Assembly: GCF_910578695.1 (NCBI RefSeq)
Contig: NZ_CAJTQJ010000037.1
Location: 1-25,280 of the forward strand
DNA from: an uncultured Brachyspira sp.
GTDB taxonomy: Bacteria > Spirochaetota > Brachyspiria > Brachyspirales > Brachyspiraceae
DNA length: 25,280 bases
Direction: 5' to 3'
This document shows positions 1 through 7,501 of the stretch, in pieces (position 1 is the stretch's first letter; each line of letters starts with the position of its first letter). Position numbers and translations under genes: made by a program. A model generated the notes under the pieces. The model searched no databases and was not told the DNA's origin. It was given only the letters and a program-made list of their open reading frames with translations.

Positions 1-61
1 AAGCTATTATTAAGCAAGTTTATAAATAATTTTTTTATTATAAAATTATTTAAATTTAAGT

Positions 62-146
62 ATGGAACTCATAAATAAATAAAAACAATTAGAAATTATA
101 TATAATTTAGCAGAAAGAGAGCTTTTTTAGTTATCTGGGTCAGCCC
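62..146 (+). repeat. dispersed intergenic repeat, copy 1
   Basis: This gene-free stretch matches 21855-21926. Shared blocks, in the same order, are ATAAATAAAAACAATTA (75-91), TATAATTTAGCA (101-112) and TTTTTTAGTTATCT (123-136). Each copy then has a small GG(G)-4 nt-CC(C) palindrome (here 137-146) whose loop bases differ between copies. The resemblance continues more weakly upstream towards base 13. This copy has about nine extra bases at 92-100. Function is unknown; the T-run at 147-153 after the small hairpin would also suit a weak plus-strand terminator for a gene to the left of the window. Confidence 0.6.
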
Positions 147-197
147 TTTTTTTATTAGTAAAATAATTTCTATACTGTCTTTTATTAAATTTTATTA

Positions 198-224
198 TTG
201 AAATTCTTTTATTTTTTTTATAAT
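198..224 (+). promoter_or_regulatory. possible promoter of the fruK-like gene
   Basis: TTGAAA at 198-203 and TATAAT at 219-224, but the spacer is only 15 bases. A second TATAAT at 229-234 lacks a matching -35 box. It lies 42 bases before the start codon at 266. Confidence 0.35.
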
Positions 225-265
225 TATATATAATCTTATGTAAAATATTAGAATTGGAGTTGTTT

Positions 266-1192
266 ATGATTTATACTATAACATTAAATCCTGCTGTAGA
301 TTATTATATCGATATGAATAAAGTAGATGAGGGAGAATTAAATAAGGTTAATAATTCATATACTTTAGCGGGCGGTAAGGGAATAAATGTTTCTAAAGTA
401 TTAAAGAACTTTAATATTGAATCTATAGCTTTAGGTTTTTGCGGAGGTTTTACAGGAGAATATATAAAAACTGATTTAAATAAATACGGCATTAAAGATA
501 ATTTTATATCTTTGTCAGAAAATACTAGAATAAATGTAAAAATAAAAACAGCTAAAAATGAAACAGAAATAATGGGAAAATCTCCTAAAATATCTAATGA
601 GAATATAGATGCATTATTATCTATCATAGATAATGTTGAGGATAATGATATATTAGTGCTTTCTGGAAGCGTTCCTAGTTCTGTGAGAGAGGATATTTAT
701 AAAGATATAATACAAAAAACAAAATCTAAAAATAATATAAAAGTAATTTTAGATTCAAGAGAAAATGCATTTAAAATAGCAGTTAAAGAAAAAGTTTTTC
801 TTACTAAGCCTAATAGAAAAGAATTATCAGGATACTTTGGAAAGGATATAAAATCTGTTTATGATATAATAACTTATGCCAAGCAATTAGTAGAAGACGG
901 AAGTGAAAATGTTATAGTATCATTAGGTAAAGATGGTTCTGCTTTAGTAAATAAAGATGAAGCTTATATAGGTAATGCTCCAAGCGGACAATTGATAAGC
1001 TCAGTAGGTTCAGGAGATGCTATGGTTGCTGGCATAGTATATGGAATAAGTAAAAATCTAAATATACTAGATTCCTATAAATATGCTATAGCGGCTGCAA
1101 CAGCTACAGCTTTCAGCGAAGGACTTGCTCTATTTGAAAATATGAATAGCTTTTTAGATAAAGTAGAAGTTAAAAAAATTAATTTAAAATAA
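266..1192 (+). CDS. fruK: 1-phosphofructokinase / tagatose-6-phosphate kinase-type sugar kinase
   Basis: PfkB/ribokinase-family kinase of the FruK/LacC branch, 308 residues, the normal length. It should phosphorylate a sugar phosphate, most likely fructose 1-phosphate to fructose 1,6-bisphosphate, in the cytoplasm. Visible motifs are the N-terminal TITLNPAVD typical of FruK/LacC, the GGKGINVS glycine motif (about 36-43), TKPNRKEL (about 180-187), and the C-terminal SSVGSGDAMVAG signature with catalytic Asp at about 251. The ATG at 266 is chosen because GGAG (256-259) sits 6 bases upstream; an in-frame TTG at 254 overlaps that ribosome binding site. No PTS gene lies beside it, so fructose specificity rather than tagatose 6-phosphate is inferred from the family. 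A terminator follows directly, so the gene is probably monocistronic. Confidence 0.85.
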   Translation: MIYTITLNPAVDYYIDMNKVDEGELNKVNNSYTLAGGKGINVSKVLKNFNIESIALGFCGGFTGEYIKTDLNKYGIKDNFISLSENTRINVKIKTAKNETEIMGKSPKISNENIDALLSIIDNVEDNDILVLSGSVPSSVREDIYKDIIQKTKSKNNIKVILDSRENAFKIAVKEKVFLTKPNRKELSGYFGKDIKSVYDIITYAKQLVEDGSENVIVSLGKDGSALVNKDEAYIGNAPSGQLISSVGSGDAMVAGIVYGISKNLNILDSYKYAIAAATATAFSEGLALFENMNSFLDKVEVKKINLK

Positions 1193-1218
1193 AAAAAAAT
1201 ATTTTTAATTTTTATTTA

Positions 1219-1255
1219 GGCAAGAGCCCTATTTTTTAGGTTTCTTGCCGTTTTT
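1219..1255 (+). terminator. Rho-independent terminator after fruK
   Basis: Stem GGCAAGA (1219-1225) pairs with TCTTGCC (1243-1249), with an inner CCTA/TAGG stem (1228-1231/1237-1240). It is followed by G and a T-run (1251-1255). Confidence 0.85.
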
Positions 1256-1309
1256 ATTTTAATATGTAAACTAAAATCATAAAAAAAATTATATTATGTA
1301 TATTTTTTA

Positions 1310-1338
1310 TTGATTTAAATTTATAAAACTATCATAAT
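1310..1338 (+). promoter_or_regulatory. promoter of the 1383 gene
   Basis: TTGATT (1310-1315), 17-base spacer, CATAAT (1333-1338). It lies 44 bases before the start codon and after the fruK terminator. Confidence 0.55.
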
Positions 1339-1382
1339 ATATATAGAAAGAGAGAAATAAATATAAACAAATGGAGTTGATT

Positions 1383-2069
1383 ATGAAAAAAATTATTATG
1401 ATTATAATATTTATTAGCTGTTCTATTTTATGTTCAGAGTATTATGCATTAGATGAATGGCATATAGTTCAAAAAATAGATCCTATAACAGATGATAAAG
1501 AAATTTCTATATTCATAAAAAAACAGGAAGAGAGAAGTTTGAATTTCAATACATTCATAATAAAAATAAACAGCAATTCTATAAATATAAATTTATATAC
1601 TCCGTCTATTATATTCAAAAAAGATTTTAATGAAAGTAATAATAATATAGATATTATATATAGATTGGATAAAAATGAACCTAGAAATACGGTATTAAAT
1701 AAATATGGAGAAAGCGAATTTTATTCATTAACCAACTCTCAAAATTCCAGTCAGAAAAGCATAGTATTTTTAAAAGAAATGCTTTCATATAATACTTTGG
1801 CTGTGAGAGCTATAGAAAATATTAATAATATAAAACATACTTACACTTATGTTTATGATTTGAATCAATTAAGTGAAATTTTATTTAATGCAGATTTTAA
1901 TGATACAATACTAGAAAATTATAAATCAGAATTTGATTCTATAATAAATCAAAAAAATAAATCAGAAGAAAAAAGCAGCTATAAAACTGAAACTAATGAA
2001 GAAGAAACAAATAAAATCAATCATAAAGAAAATATATATATGATAGATGATATTAATTATATTATTTAA
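1383..2069 (+). CDS. exported protein of unknown function
   Basis: I do not recognise this 228-residue protein. It begins with two lysines and a strongly hydrophobic stretch (about residues 4-17) and then SEYYA, a good type I signal peptide; no proper lipobox is present although a cysteine occurs near the end of the hydrophobic part. The mature part is polar and rich in Asn, Ile and Lys, with a charged Lys/Glu-rich tail (about 185-215). It is therefore probably periplasmic or secreted. The ATG at 1383 is preferred over an in-frame ATG at 1371 because GGAG at 1373-1376 gives 6-base spacing. Its last 8 bases overlap the end of ruvC on the other strand, so the two genes converge with no terminator between them. 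Confidence 0.65.
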   Translation: MKKIIMIIIFISCSILCSEYYALDEWHIVQKIDPITDDKEISIFIKKQEERSLNFNTFIIKINSNSININLYTPSIIFKKDFNESNNNIDIIYRLDKNEPRNTVLNKYGESEFYSLTNSQNSSQKSIVFLKEMLSYNTLAVRAIENINNIKHTYTYVYDLNQLSEILFNADFNDTILENYKSEFDSIINQKNKSEEKSSYKTETNEEETNKINHKENIYMIDDINYII

Positions 2070-2535
2070 ATATTCTATTTTTTGATGCATGTGCCAAAGC
2101 TATTGCCGCAGCATCTGCAGTATCATCTTGAATAATATCAGAGCCCGTAAAAAGATTAACCATTTTAATCACAGCATCTTTATTTGCATTTCCATTGCCC
2201 GTTATTTGAGATTTTACTTCTTTAGGTTTATACTCTTCAAACTCTATTTTGTTTAGAGTAAGTGCCAATATGATAATACCTCTGGCTTCAGCAACCTTTA
2301 TAGCAGTTTTTGTATTCTTTGAAAAGAAAAGCTCTTCTATAGAAGCATTATCAGGCTTATATTTTTTTATAAGCTCATTTAGTTTAATGAATATAAACTC
2401 AAGTCTTTGATTGTAATTTTGATTTGAAAAAGTTTCTATAAGCCCGGAATCTACTATTTTGTATTCAGAATTTTTAGATTCTATAAAAGCATATCCGCAT
2501 CTTGCAAATCCCGGGTCTATTCCTAAAGTTATCAT
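2062..2535 (-). CDS. ruvC: Holliday junction resolvase RuvC
   Basis: Endonuclease that cuts Holliday junctions symmetrically during recombinational repair, as a dimer working with RuvAB. The 157 residues match the usual length. The four acidic metal ligands of the RNase H-like fold are visible: Asp7 in GIDPG, Glu67 in SIEELFF, and Asp138 and Asp141 in the DDTADAAAIA motif. It lies 40 bases after yebC, the common bacterial yebC-ruvC pairing; ruvA and ruvB are not in this window. There is no clear Shine-Dalgarno sequence before the start, unlike most neighbours, so translation may be weak or start on an AU-rich leader. The coding end overlaps the convergent gene by 8 bases. Confidence 0.95.
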   Translation of the reverse strand: MITLGIDPGFARCGYAFIESKNSEYKIVDSGLIETFSNQNYNQRLEFIFIKLNELIKKYKPDNASIEELFFSKNTKTAIKVAEARGIIILALTLNKIEFEEYKPKEVKSQITGNGNANKDAVIKMVNLFTGSDIIQDDTADAAAIALAHASKNRIFK

Positions 2536-2575
2536 TTATTATGACAAAATAATTATTCTTAATATTAAAAAATAA

Positions 2576-3319
2576 TTATTCTTCTATTAAATTATCAGTA
2601 ATTTCTAAGTTAGTAGCTACAGCAGAAACATCATCATGATCCTCAAATAAACCTATGATTTTCATAACTTTTTTAGCATCATTTTCAGCTATGCTCATAT
2701 TATTATCTGCAACCCTTACTATCTCAGCACTTTCAGGCTCAATACCTTTAGCCTTTAAAGCATCTACTATAGATGATAAAGTTTCCATAGGTCCTGTGAT
2801 AGTGAATACTTCATCATCTTGTTCTATATCTTCAGCACCTGCATCTAATACTATATCCATTAAACTCTCTTCAGTATTTCCGGCAGCAGGAATCATTACA
2901 ATAGCCTTTTTCTTAAACTGCCAAGAAACTGCACCGCTTTCAGCTAAGTTTCCGCCGTTTTTACTGAATATAGATCTTATTTCAGCAGCAGTTCTGTTTT
3001 TATTATCTGTAGCAACATCTACTATAATAGCAACTCCTCCCGGAGCATAACCTTCATAAGATATTTCTTCTATATTAGCGCCTTCGCCTGCACCTGAACC
3101 TCTTTTTATAGCTCTGTCTATATTATCATTAGGCATATTAGTGCCTTTAGCTTTAACTATAACCATTCTTAATCTAGCATTCTGGTCTGGGTCTGGGCTT
3201 CCTCCCTCTTTTACCGCAATTGTTATTTCTTTTGCTATTTTTGACCAAATTTTACCTTTTTTTGAATCATTTGCAGCTTTTTTATGCTTAATACTAGCCC
3301 ACTTGGAGTGTCCTGACAT
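2576..3319 (-). CDS. yebC: YebC/TACO1 family protein
   Basis: A 247-residue YebC/PmpR/TACO1 family protein, full length. The N terminus SGHSKWASIKHKKAANDSKKG and the segments NMPNDNIDRAIKRG and YEGYAPGG are diagnostic. Older work treated the family as DNA-binding regulators; more recent work supports a ribosome-associated role relieving stalling at proline-rich stretches. The sequence cannot decide between these. The start at 3319 has AGAGGTG at 3325-3331 as ribosome binding site. It is first in a two-gene unit with ruvC, driven by the consensus promoter at 3357-3385. A 15-base direct repeat AAAATAATTATTCTT (2546-2560 and 2569-2583) spans its stop codon and the gap to ruvC. Confidence 0.93.
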   Translation of the reverse strand: MSGHSKWASIKHKKAANDSKKGKIWSKIAKEITIAVKEGGSPDPDQNARLRMVIVKAKGTNMPNDNIDRAIKRGSGAGEGANIEEISYEGYAPGGVAIIVDVATDNKNRTAAEIRSIFSKNGGNLAESGAVSWQFKKKAIVMIPAAGNTEESLMDIVLDAGAEDIEQDDEVFTITGPMETLSSIVDALKAKGIEPESAEIVRVADNNMSIAENDAKKVMKIIGLFEDHDDVSAVATNLEITDNLIEE

Positions 3320-3356
3320 ATTACACCTCTGTTTATTATATTTTTTATTCGCCGTA

Positions 3357-3385
3357 ATTATATATTAAAAAACAACTATTGTCAA
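3357..3385 (-). promoter_or_regulatory. consensus promoter of yebC-ruvC
   Basis: On the minus strand this reads TTGACA (3385-3380), a 17-base spacer and TATAAT (3362-3357), a perfect sigma-70-type match. It is 37 bases before the yebC start codon. Confidence 0.85.
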
Positions 3386-3411
3386 CTTATTATAAAATAA
3401 TATAAATATTT

Positions 3412-4140
3412 TTAATGATTTAATACCTTATATAGAAAATCTTTAACTCTGTCATGTTTAGGATTAGAAAAAAACTCATCAGGCTTTTCATCTTCAAGTA
3501 TCTTTCCGTCATTCATAAAAAGTATCCTAGTAGCAACATTTTTAGCAAAGCCCATTTCGTGAGTAACAATAATCATAGTCATACCTTCTTTTGCAAGCCC
3601 CACCATAACATCTAAAACCTCTTTAATCATTTCAGGGTCCAAAGCAGAAGTAGGTTCATCAAAAAGCATAATATCAGGCTCCATAGCCAAAGCCCTAGCT
3701 ATAGCTATTCTTTGTTTCTGTCCGCCTGAAAGTTTATTAGGATATACATCTTTTTTATCAACTAATCCTACTTTTTCAAGAAGCTCCAAAGCCTTTTTCT
3801 CGGCATTCTCTTTTGATATTTTTTTTACTTTCATAGGCGATAAAGCAATGTTTTCCATAACCGTTTTATGAGGAAATAAATTGAAATGCTGAAATACCAT
3901 TCCAAGCTCCTGCCTCATAAAATTAATATTAGTATTTTTATCCATAATATTTTTATTATTGATGATGATATCGCCTTCAGATGGTTCTTCAAGTCTATTT
4001 ATACATCTTAAAAAAGTAGATTTTCCGCTTCCTGAAGGTCCTATTACAGCAATAATCTCGCCTTTAGAAATATCTGTATCTATACCCTTTAATACCTCTA
4101 GTCTGCCGAATTTTTTATGTAAGTTTCTAATTTTAATCAC
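3412..4140 (-). CDS. polar amino acid ABC transporter, ATP-binding subunit
   Basis: ATPase of a GlnQ/ArtP/HisP-type importer (242 residues, normal). It powers uptake of a polar amino acid from the periplasm. Motifs in order: Walker A GPSGSGKST (34-42), Q-loop FQHFNLFPH (about 83), signature LSGGQKQR, Walker B IMLFDEPTSALDPE, and switch His in IIVTHEMGFA. It overlaps the permease gene by 8 bases, so the two are translationally linked. It is the last gene of a three-gene unit read from 5668 down to 3412. The closest named family is glnQ, but substrate cannot be assigned, so no symbol is given. Confidence 0.93.
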   Translation of the reverse strand: MIKIRNLHKKFGRLEVLKGIDTDISKGEIIAVIGPSGSGKSTFLRCINRLEEPSEGDIIINNKNIMDKNTNINFMRQELGMVFQHFNLFPHKTVMENIALSPMKVKKISKENAEKKALELLEKVGLVDKKDVYPNKLSGGQKQRIAIARALAMEPDIMLFDEPTSALDPEMIKEVLDVMVGLAKEGMTMIIVTHEMGFAKNVATRILFMNDGKILEDEKPDEFFSNPKHDRVKDFLYKVLNH

Positions 4141-4843
4141 TTTCTTTTAACCCCTCCTCTACTTTTTTCATAATCATTGCAAATACAGAAGTGAGTATAA
4201 AATATATTATTCCGACAGCAATCAAAGGCTCAACTCCTCTGTATGTCTGACTTGTAATAATATTGGCTGACCTTAATAAATCAACTCCGCCTATAAATCC
4301 TACTACAGAAGTTTCTTTAAGCAATGCTATAAACTCGCTTACAAGAGGGGGAAGAATCCTTCTTACAGCCTGCGGTATTATGATTTCTTTCATAGACAGA
4401 GAATAGTTCATTCCTAAAGCTCTGGCAGCTTCCATCTGTCCTTTATCCAAACTCTGTATTCCAGCTCTTATAATCTCAGCAACATAAGCCCCAGAGTTAA
4501 TACCGAAAGCAATAGCTGCTATAATAAGTATAGGAGTGTCTCTCAAATTATCAATAAAAATAATATTAGCCCATATCATAAGCTGAACCACTACAGGAGT
4601 TCCTCTTAAAATATTGACATACCAAAATGCAATCTTTGACAGAGGATTAAAATTAGATAATTTTTTAAAGTTTTTGAATGGATAAAATTCAGAAAGCTGA
4701 AGCAAGGCTATAAGTATGCCTAATATAATGCCTATAATAGCCGCACATACGGTTGTACCTACAGAAAATATTAATCCCTTTATAATGTAAATATATCTGT
4801 CATTTGATATAAATATTAATTTAAGGAGTTCTAAATATTCCAT
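4133..4843 (-). CDS. polar amino acid ABC transporter, permease subunit
   Basis: Inner-membrane permease of the GlnP/HisM family, 236 residues with about five hydrophobic spans. The cytoplasmic EAA loop that docks on the ATPase is visible as EAARALGMNYSLSMKEIIIP followed by QAVRRILPPL. Only one permease gene is present, so the channel is probably a homodimer. It follows the binding-protein gene after a 72-base gap holding a terminator-like hairpin, and overlaps the ATPase gene by 8 bases. No good ribosome binding site precedes the start at 4843. Confidence 0.92.
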   Translation of the reverse strand: MEYLELLKLIFISNDRYIYIIKGLIFSVGTTVCAAIIGIILGILIALLQLSEFYPFKNFKKLSNFNPLSKIAFWYVNILRGTPVVVQLMIWANIIFIDNLRDTPILIIAAIAFGINSGAYVAEIIRAGIQSLDKGQMEAARALGMNYSLSMKEIIIPQAVRRILPPLVSEFIALLKETSVVGFIGGVDLLRSANIITSQTYRGVEPLIAVGIIYFILTSVFAMIMKKVEEGLKESD

Positions 4844-4859
4844 TATTATATATAAACCT

Positions 4860-4907
4860 AAAAAATATATCTTCCCCCATATAATGATAAAAATAAGGGG
4901 AAGATAT
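4860..4907 (-). terminator. intra-operon terminator-like hairpin
   Basis: ATATCTTCCCC (4867-4877) pairs perfectly with GGGGAAGATAT (4897-4907) over 11 bases with a 19-base loop. Read on the minus strand it ends in a run of six T (4860-4865). It starts 9 bases after the binding-protein stop codon, so it can end or protect most transcripts there and keep binding protein in excess over permease and ATPase. Confidence 0.75.
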
Positions 4908-4915
4908 TATTATTA

Positions 4916-5668
4916 TTACTCTCCGAAATATTTGCTTATTAAATTATCATAAGTGCCGTTTTCTACAATAGTTTTTAAAGCATTATTTATTTCTGCAAGA
5001 AGTTCTGTATCTTCTTTTCTCATAGCTATAGAATATTCTTCAACAAGAGCATCAGTTTCTATTAATTTTAATTCTGTATTTTGAGCAGTATAATTTTTAG
5101 CAGGCTCATAATCTAATACTACAGCATCAACTTTCTGCGATTTTAAAGCTAATATAGTTTCTGAAGCAGCATTGAATTTCTGAACTTCAACATTAGTCAT
5201 TTCGCTTACCAAAATATCGCCTGTATATCCTAAAACTACACCGACTTTTTTACCTGCAAAATTATCAAAAGAAACTATATCAGTATTGTCTGAATGAACT
5301 ACTATAGACTGTTTAGAATTATAATAAGGATCTGTAAAATTAACAAATTTCTTTCTGTCTTCAGTTGCTGTCATACCAGCTGCAATTAAATCAATTTTTT
5401 TTGCCTGTAAAGCAGGAAGAAGCCCGTCAAACTGCATATCTACTATTTCTATTTCTTTGCCTATTAATTTAGCTATTTCTGCTATCAAGTCCATATCAAA
5501 ACCAACTATTTTTTCTCCTTCTCTATACTCAAAAGGCTCAAATTCTGCATTAGTACCTACATAAAGCTTATTCCTATCCGCCTTTTTCTGACAGCCCGCA
5601 AATACAAATAATACAGCTATTAAAACTGCGGCTATTTTTACAATATTGTTTTTTATTTTTTTAAACAT
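4916..5668 (-). CDS. polar amino acid ABC transporter, substrate-binding lipoprotein
   Basis: Type II periplasmic binding protein of the SBP_bac_3 family, 250 residues. A lysine-rich start, a hydrophobic run and the lipobox FAGC (Cys26) mark a lipoprotein signal, so the mature protein should be tethered in the periplasm. Family signatures include VGTNAEFEPFEY, GFDMDLIAEIAK and GMTATEDRKKFVNFTDPYY; the Arg after TATED normally contacts the amino acid carboxylate. It delivers the substrate to the permease encoded downstream. The start has AAGGAT at 5677-5682. Which amino acid is bound cannot be told from sequence alone. Confidence 0.92.
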   Translation of the reverse strand: MFKKIKNNIVKIAAVLIAVLFVFAGCQKKADRNKLYVGTNAEFEPFEYREGEKIVGFDMDLIAEIAKLIGKEIEIVDMQFDGLLPALQAKKIDLIAAGMTATEDRKKFVNFTDPYYNSKQSIVVHSDNTDIVSFDNFAGKKVGVVLGYTGDILVSEMTNVEVQKFNAASETILALKSQKVDAVVLDYEPAKNYTAQNTELKLIETDALVEEYSIAMRKEDTELLAEINNALKTIVENGTYDNLISKYFGE

Positions 5669-5751
5669 AGCAAAATCCTTTAATTTTTATATTTTTTAAA
5701 TAATTCCATATAATATAGAATTAAAATTATTATTGTTGCTAATAAAAATTG

Positions 5752-5876
5752 TTTTTATTATTGCTAGCGATAAACTTTCTATTATTGCTAATAAAAATTA
5801 TGAGCTTTGATATTCTGCCATTCTGTGAATGTCAGACGCTCATAATTTTTATAATTTAAGTTAGGCTCGCTTTTTT
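5752..5876 (+). repeat. composite intergenic repeat, element 1
   Basis: Bounded by TTTTTATTATTGCTA (5752-5766) on the left and GGCTCGCTTTTTT (5864-5876) on the right. The same two borders enclose different interiors at 17425-17528 and, inverted, at 21596-21727. The interior here holds the 62-base hairpin at 5791-5852. Sequence to the right (5877-5940) also matches 17529-17591, so the repeated block is longer than the element. The whole gap 5669-6212 contains no gene that I can support; beyond 5990 it is plain AT-rich sequence. Confidence 0.7.
5791..5852. repeat. 62-base hairpin repeat, copy A
   Basis: ATAAAAATTATGAGC (5791-5805) is perfectly complementary to 5838-5852. Inside, CTGCCATT and GAATGTCAG form a second short stem with one mismatch. 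Two further copies of identical length lie at 17213-17274 and 17306-17367. Confidence 0.85.
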
Positions 5877-6212
5877 ATTATTATTTTTAATAAACTCTGC
5901 TATTCTTAACAATGTCAGGCACTCACAATTTTTATATTTAGCTTTTCTAGTATTTAAAAAATTATTATTTTTTAAGTATTAAGAATATTATAATTTCTAT
6001 ATTTTTTAAATAATTTTATATAATAATATAAAAAAGTCAAGATAAAAATAATTAATATATGCAATGCAGTATATAATAAAAAAATTGAGAATAATGGTAT
6101 TTTAATTTTATTATACTTGTTAATAATAATCGGACAGGTATTAAAATAATAGTAAAAGTTTAAAATATAAATAATTTCAAATAAAATTAAATTATTTTCT
6201 ATTAAAATTAAA

Positions 6213-6545
6213 CTATTTTCTATAAATTTCCATCATATTAGAGTAAGTTACTTCACAATAGCTTGAACTTGTGAACCTAAAACGAATAGCATCTACTCCG
6301 TATCCTGCACCAAATTCATGTATTGAGGCTTTTTCATTTGGTCTCCATGGGGTTATTGGAACATAATGTAGAGTGCCATTATTATCAGGAGCACCGAAAT
6401 TACCAGCTTCTGTGATTAAAAAATAATCTCTGCTATCTGCTTCATTTATCCATTTACCAATAAGTTCAGAAGCTAAAAACTTCTTATTACTGCAAGATAA
6501 AGTTAATAAACACATACTAAAAAATAATATAAATAGTTTTTTCAT
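6213..6545 (-). CDS. small lipoprotein of unknown function
   Basis: I do not recognise this 110-residue protein. It has a lysine start, a hydrophobic run and the lipobox TLSC (Cys18), so it should be lipid-modified and membrane-tethered. The mature part begins SNKKFLASELIGKWIN, resembling the opening of small lipocalin-like or copper-resistance-like lipoproteins, but the match is too short to name. It is rich in aromatic residues and Gly. AGGAGA (6555-6560) is the ribosome binding site. It has its own consensus promoter at 6710-6737. A 21-base near-exact tandem duplication (about 6182-6223) covers the last codons and stop, so the sequence for the C-terminal YRK-stop is repeated just past the gene. 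Confidence 0.7.
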   Translation of the reverse strand: MKKLFILFFSMCLLTLSCSNKKFLASELIGKWINEADSRDYFLITEAGNFGAPDNNGTLHYVPITPWRPNEKASIHEFGAGYGVDAIRFRFTSSSYCEVTYSNMMEIYRK

Positions 6546-6709
6546 AAATATAAATCTCCTTAATAAGGTTTAAATAATCTATTTTTTAATATCAAAACTT
6601 AATTAATAACTTTTATTTATATCCAAATTAGTATTGCTTTTAGTAAACTATAAAATAATATAAACTGTTCTTCCTATTTTTATAACTTTATTACATAAAT
6701 ACTATAAAT
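6546..6709 (-). other. leader region of the small lipoprotein gene
   Basis: If the promoter at 6710-6737 is used, transcription starts near 6703 and the leader is about 155 bases, long for this window. It is AT-rich. The only structure seen is CCTTATTAAGG just before the gene, where AAGG of the ribosome binding site can pair with CCTT in a 4-base stem. No gene or known riboswitch was recognised. Confidence 0.35.
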
Positions 6710-6737
6710 ATTATAGTACAGTAGACATAAATGTCAA
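6710..6737 (-). promoter_or_regulatory. consensus promoter of the small lipoprotein gene
   Basis: Minus strand: TTGACA (6737-6732), 16-base spacer, TATAAT (6715-6710). Both boxes are perfect. Confidence 0.7.
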
Positions 6738-6811
6738 TAAATATTTTATAAAATTGCTGTTTAATAGACATAGATACTGCCAATTTTTTAGTTTGAATTA
6801 CTGCAAATAAA

Positions 6812-6862
6812 TAAAAAATAAAAGCTAATAAACTTAAGTAAAAAGTATATTAGCTTTTATTT
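6812..6862 (-). terminator. Rho-independent terminator after clpP
   Basis: AAATAAAAGCTAATA (6816-6830) pairs with TATTAGCTTTTATTT (6848-6862), 15 bases with a 17-base loop. On the minus strand it is followed by T-rich sequence. It lies 19 bases past the clpP stop. Confidence 0.7.
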
Positions 6863-6881
6863 ATATTTTAATTATTATTAA

Positions 6882-7463
6882 TTATTCTCTGCTTGAAAAA
6901 ACCTTATCTATGATGCCGTATTCTTTAGCCTCATCGGCACTCATAAAATAATCTCTATCCATATCAGCCTCAAGTTTTTTAATATCCTGTCCTGTATGAT
7001 TAGCCATAATATTATTGAGTATTTTTTTCAAACGTATAGTTTCTTTTAACTGTATTTCCATATCGGTAACCATACCTCTGGATCCTCCTGATGGCTGATG
7101 AATCATTATTCTTGAATTGGCAGTAGCAAATCTTTTACCCTTAGCACCTCCTGCCAAAAGCAAGGCGCCTGCAGAAGCAGCCTGTCCGACGCATAAAGTA
7201 GAAACATCAGGCTTAACATACTGCATAGTATCATACATACCCAAAGCAGCGGTAACAACTCCCCCCGGACTATTTATATATAAGGAAATATCTTTTTCAG
7301 GGTCAGCCGATTCCAAAAATAAAAGCTGTGCTATAACTACATTAGCAACATCATCATTAATCTCTCCGCCCAAAAATATAATTCTGTCTTTTAAAAGTCT
7401 CGAATATATATCGTATGAACGCTCTCCTCTGCTAGTCTGCTCTATTACATAAGGTATAGTCAT
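6882..7463 (-). CDS. clpP: ATP-dependent Clp protease proteolytic subunit
   Basis: Serine protease subunit that forms the 14-mer chamber and degrades proteins fed by ClpX or ClpA-type unfoldases. With the start at 7463 (MTIPYVIEQ) the protein is 193 residues and the catalytic triad falls at Ser97 (GQAASAGA), His122 (MIHQP) and Asp171 (DRDYF), the usual numbering. An in-frame ATG at 7478 would add five residues; GGAG within that extension serves as ribosome binding site for 7463 with 9-base spacing, so the shorter form is preferred. It follows tig by 38 bases, the common tig-clpP order; clpX is not downstream here. A terminator follows. Confidence 0.95.
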   Translation of the reverse strand: MTIPYVIEQTSRGERSYDIYSRLLKDRIIFLGGEINDDVANVVIAQLLFLESADPEKDISLYINSPGGVVTAALGMYDTMQYVKPDVSTLCVGQAASAGALLLAGGAKGKRFATANSRIMIHQPSGGSRGMVTDMEIQLKETIRLKKILNNIMANHTGQDIKKLEADMDRDYFMSADEAKEYGIIDKVFSSRE

Positions 7464-7501
7464 ATAATTTCTCTCCATTTTGTATTATAACCTCTTAATT
7501 A

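Noticed and set aside
62..150. Possible preQ1-type riboswitch, because the reverse strand reads ACCC...ACTAAAAAA.
   Set aside because: The order and spacing of the C-run and A-rich tail do not match the known aptamer, and no queuosine gene follows in that direction.
254..265. In-frame TTG that would add four residues to the sugar kinase.
   Set aside because: It overlaps the GGAG ribosome binding site for the ATG at 266, and family members begin at the methionine before IYTITLNPA.
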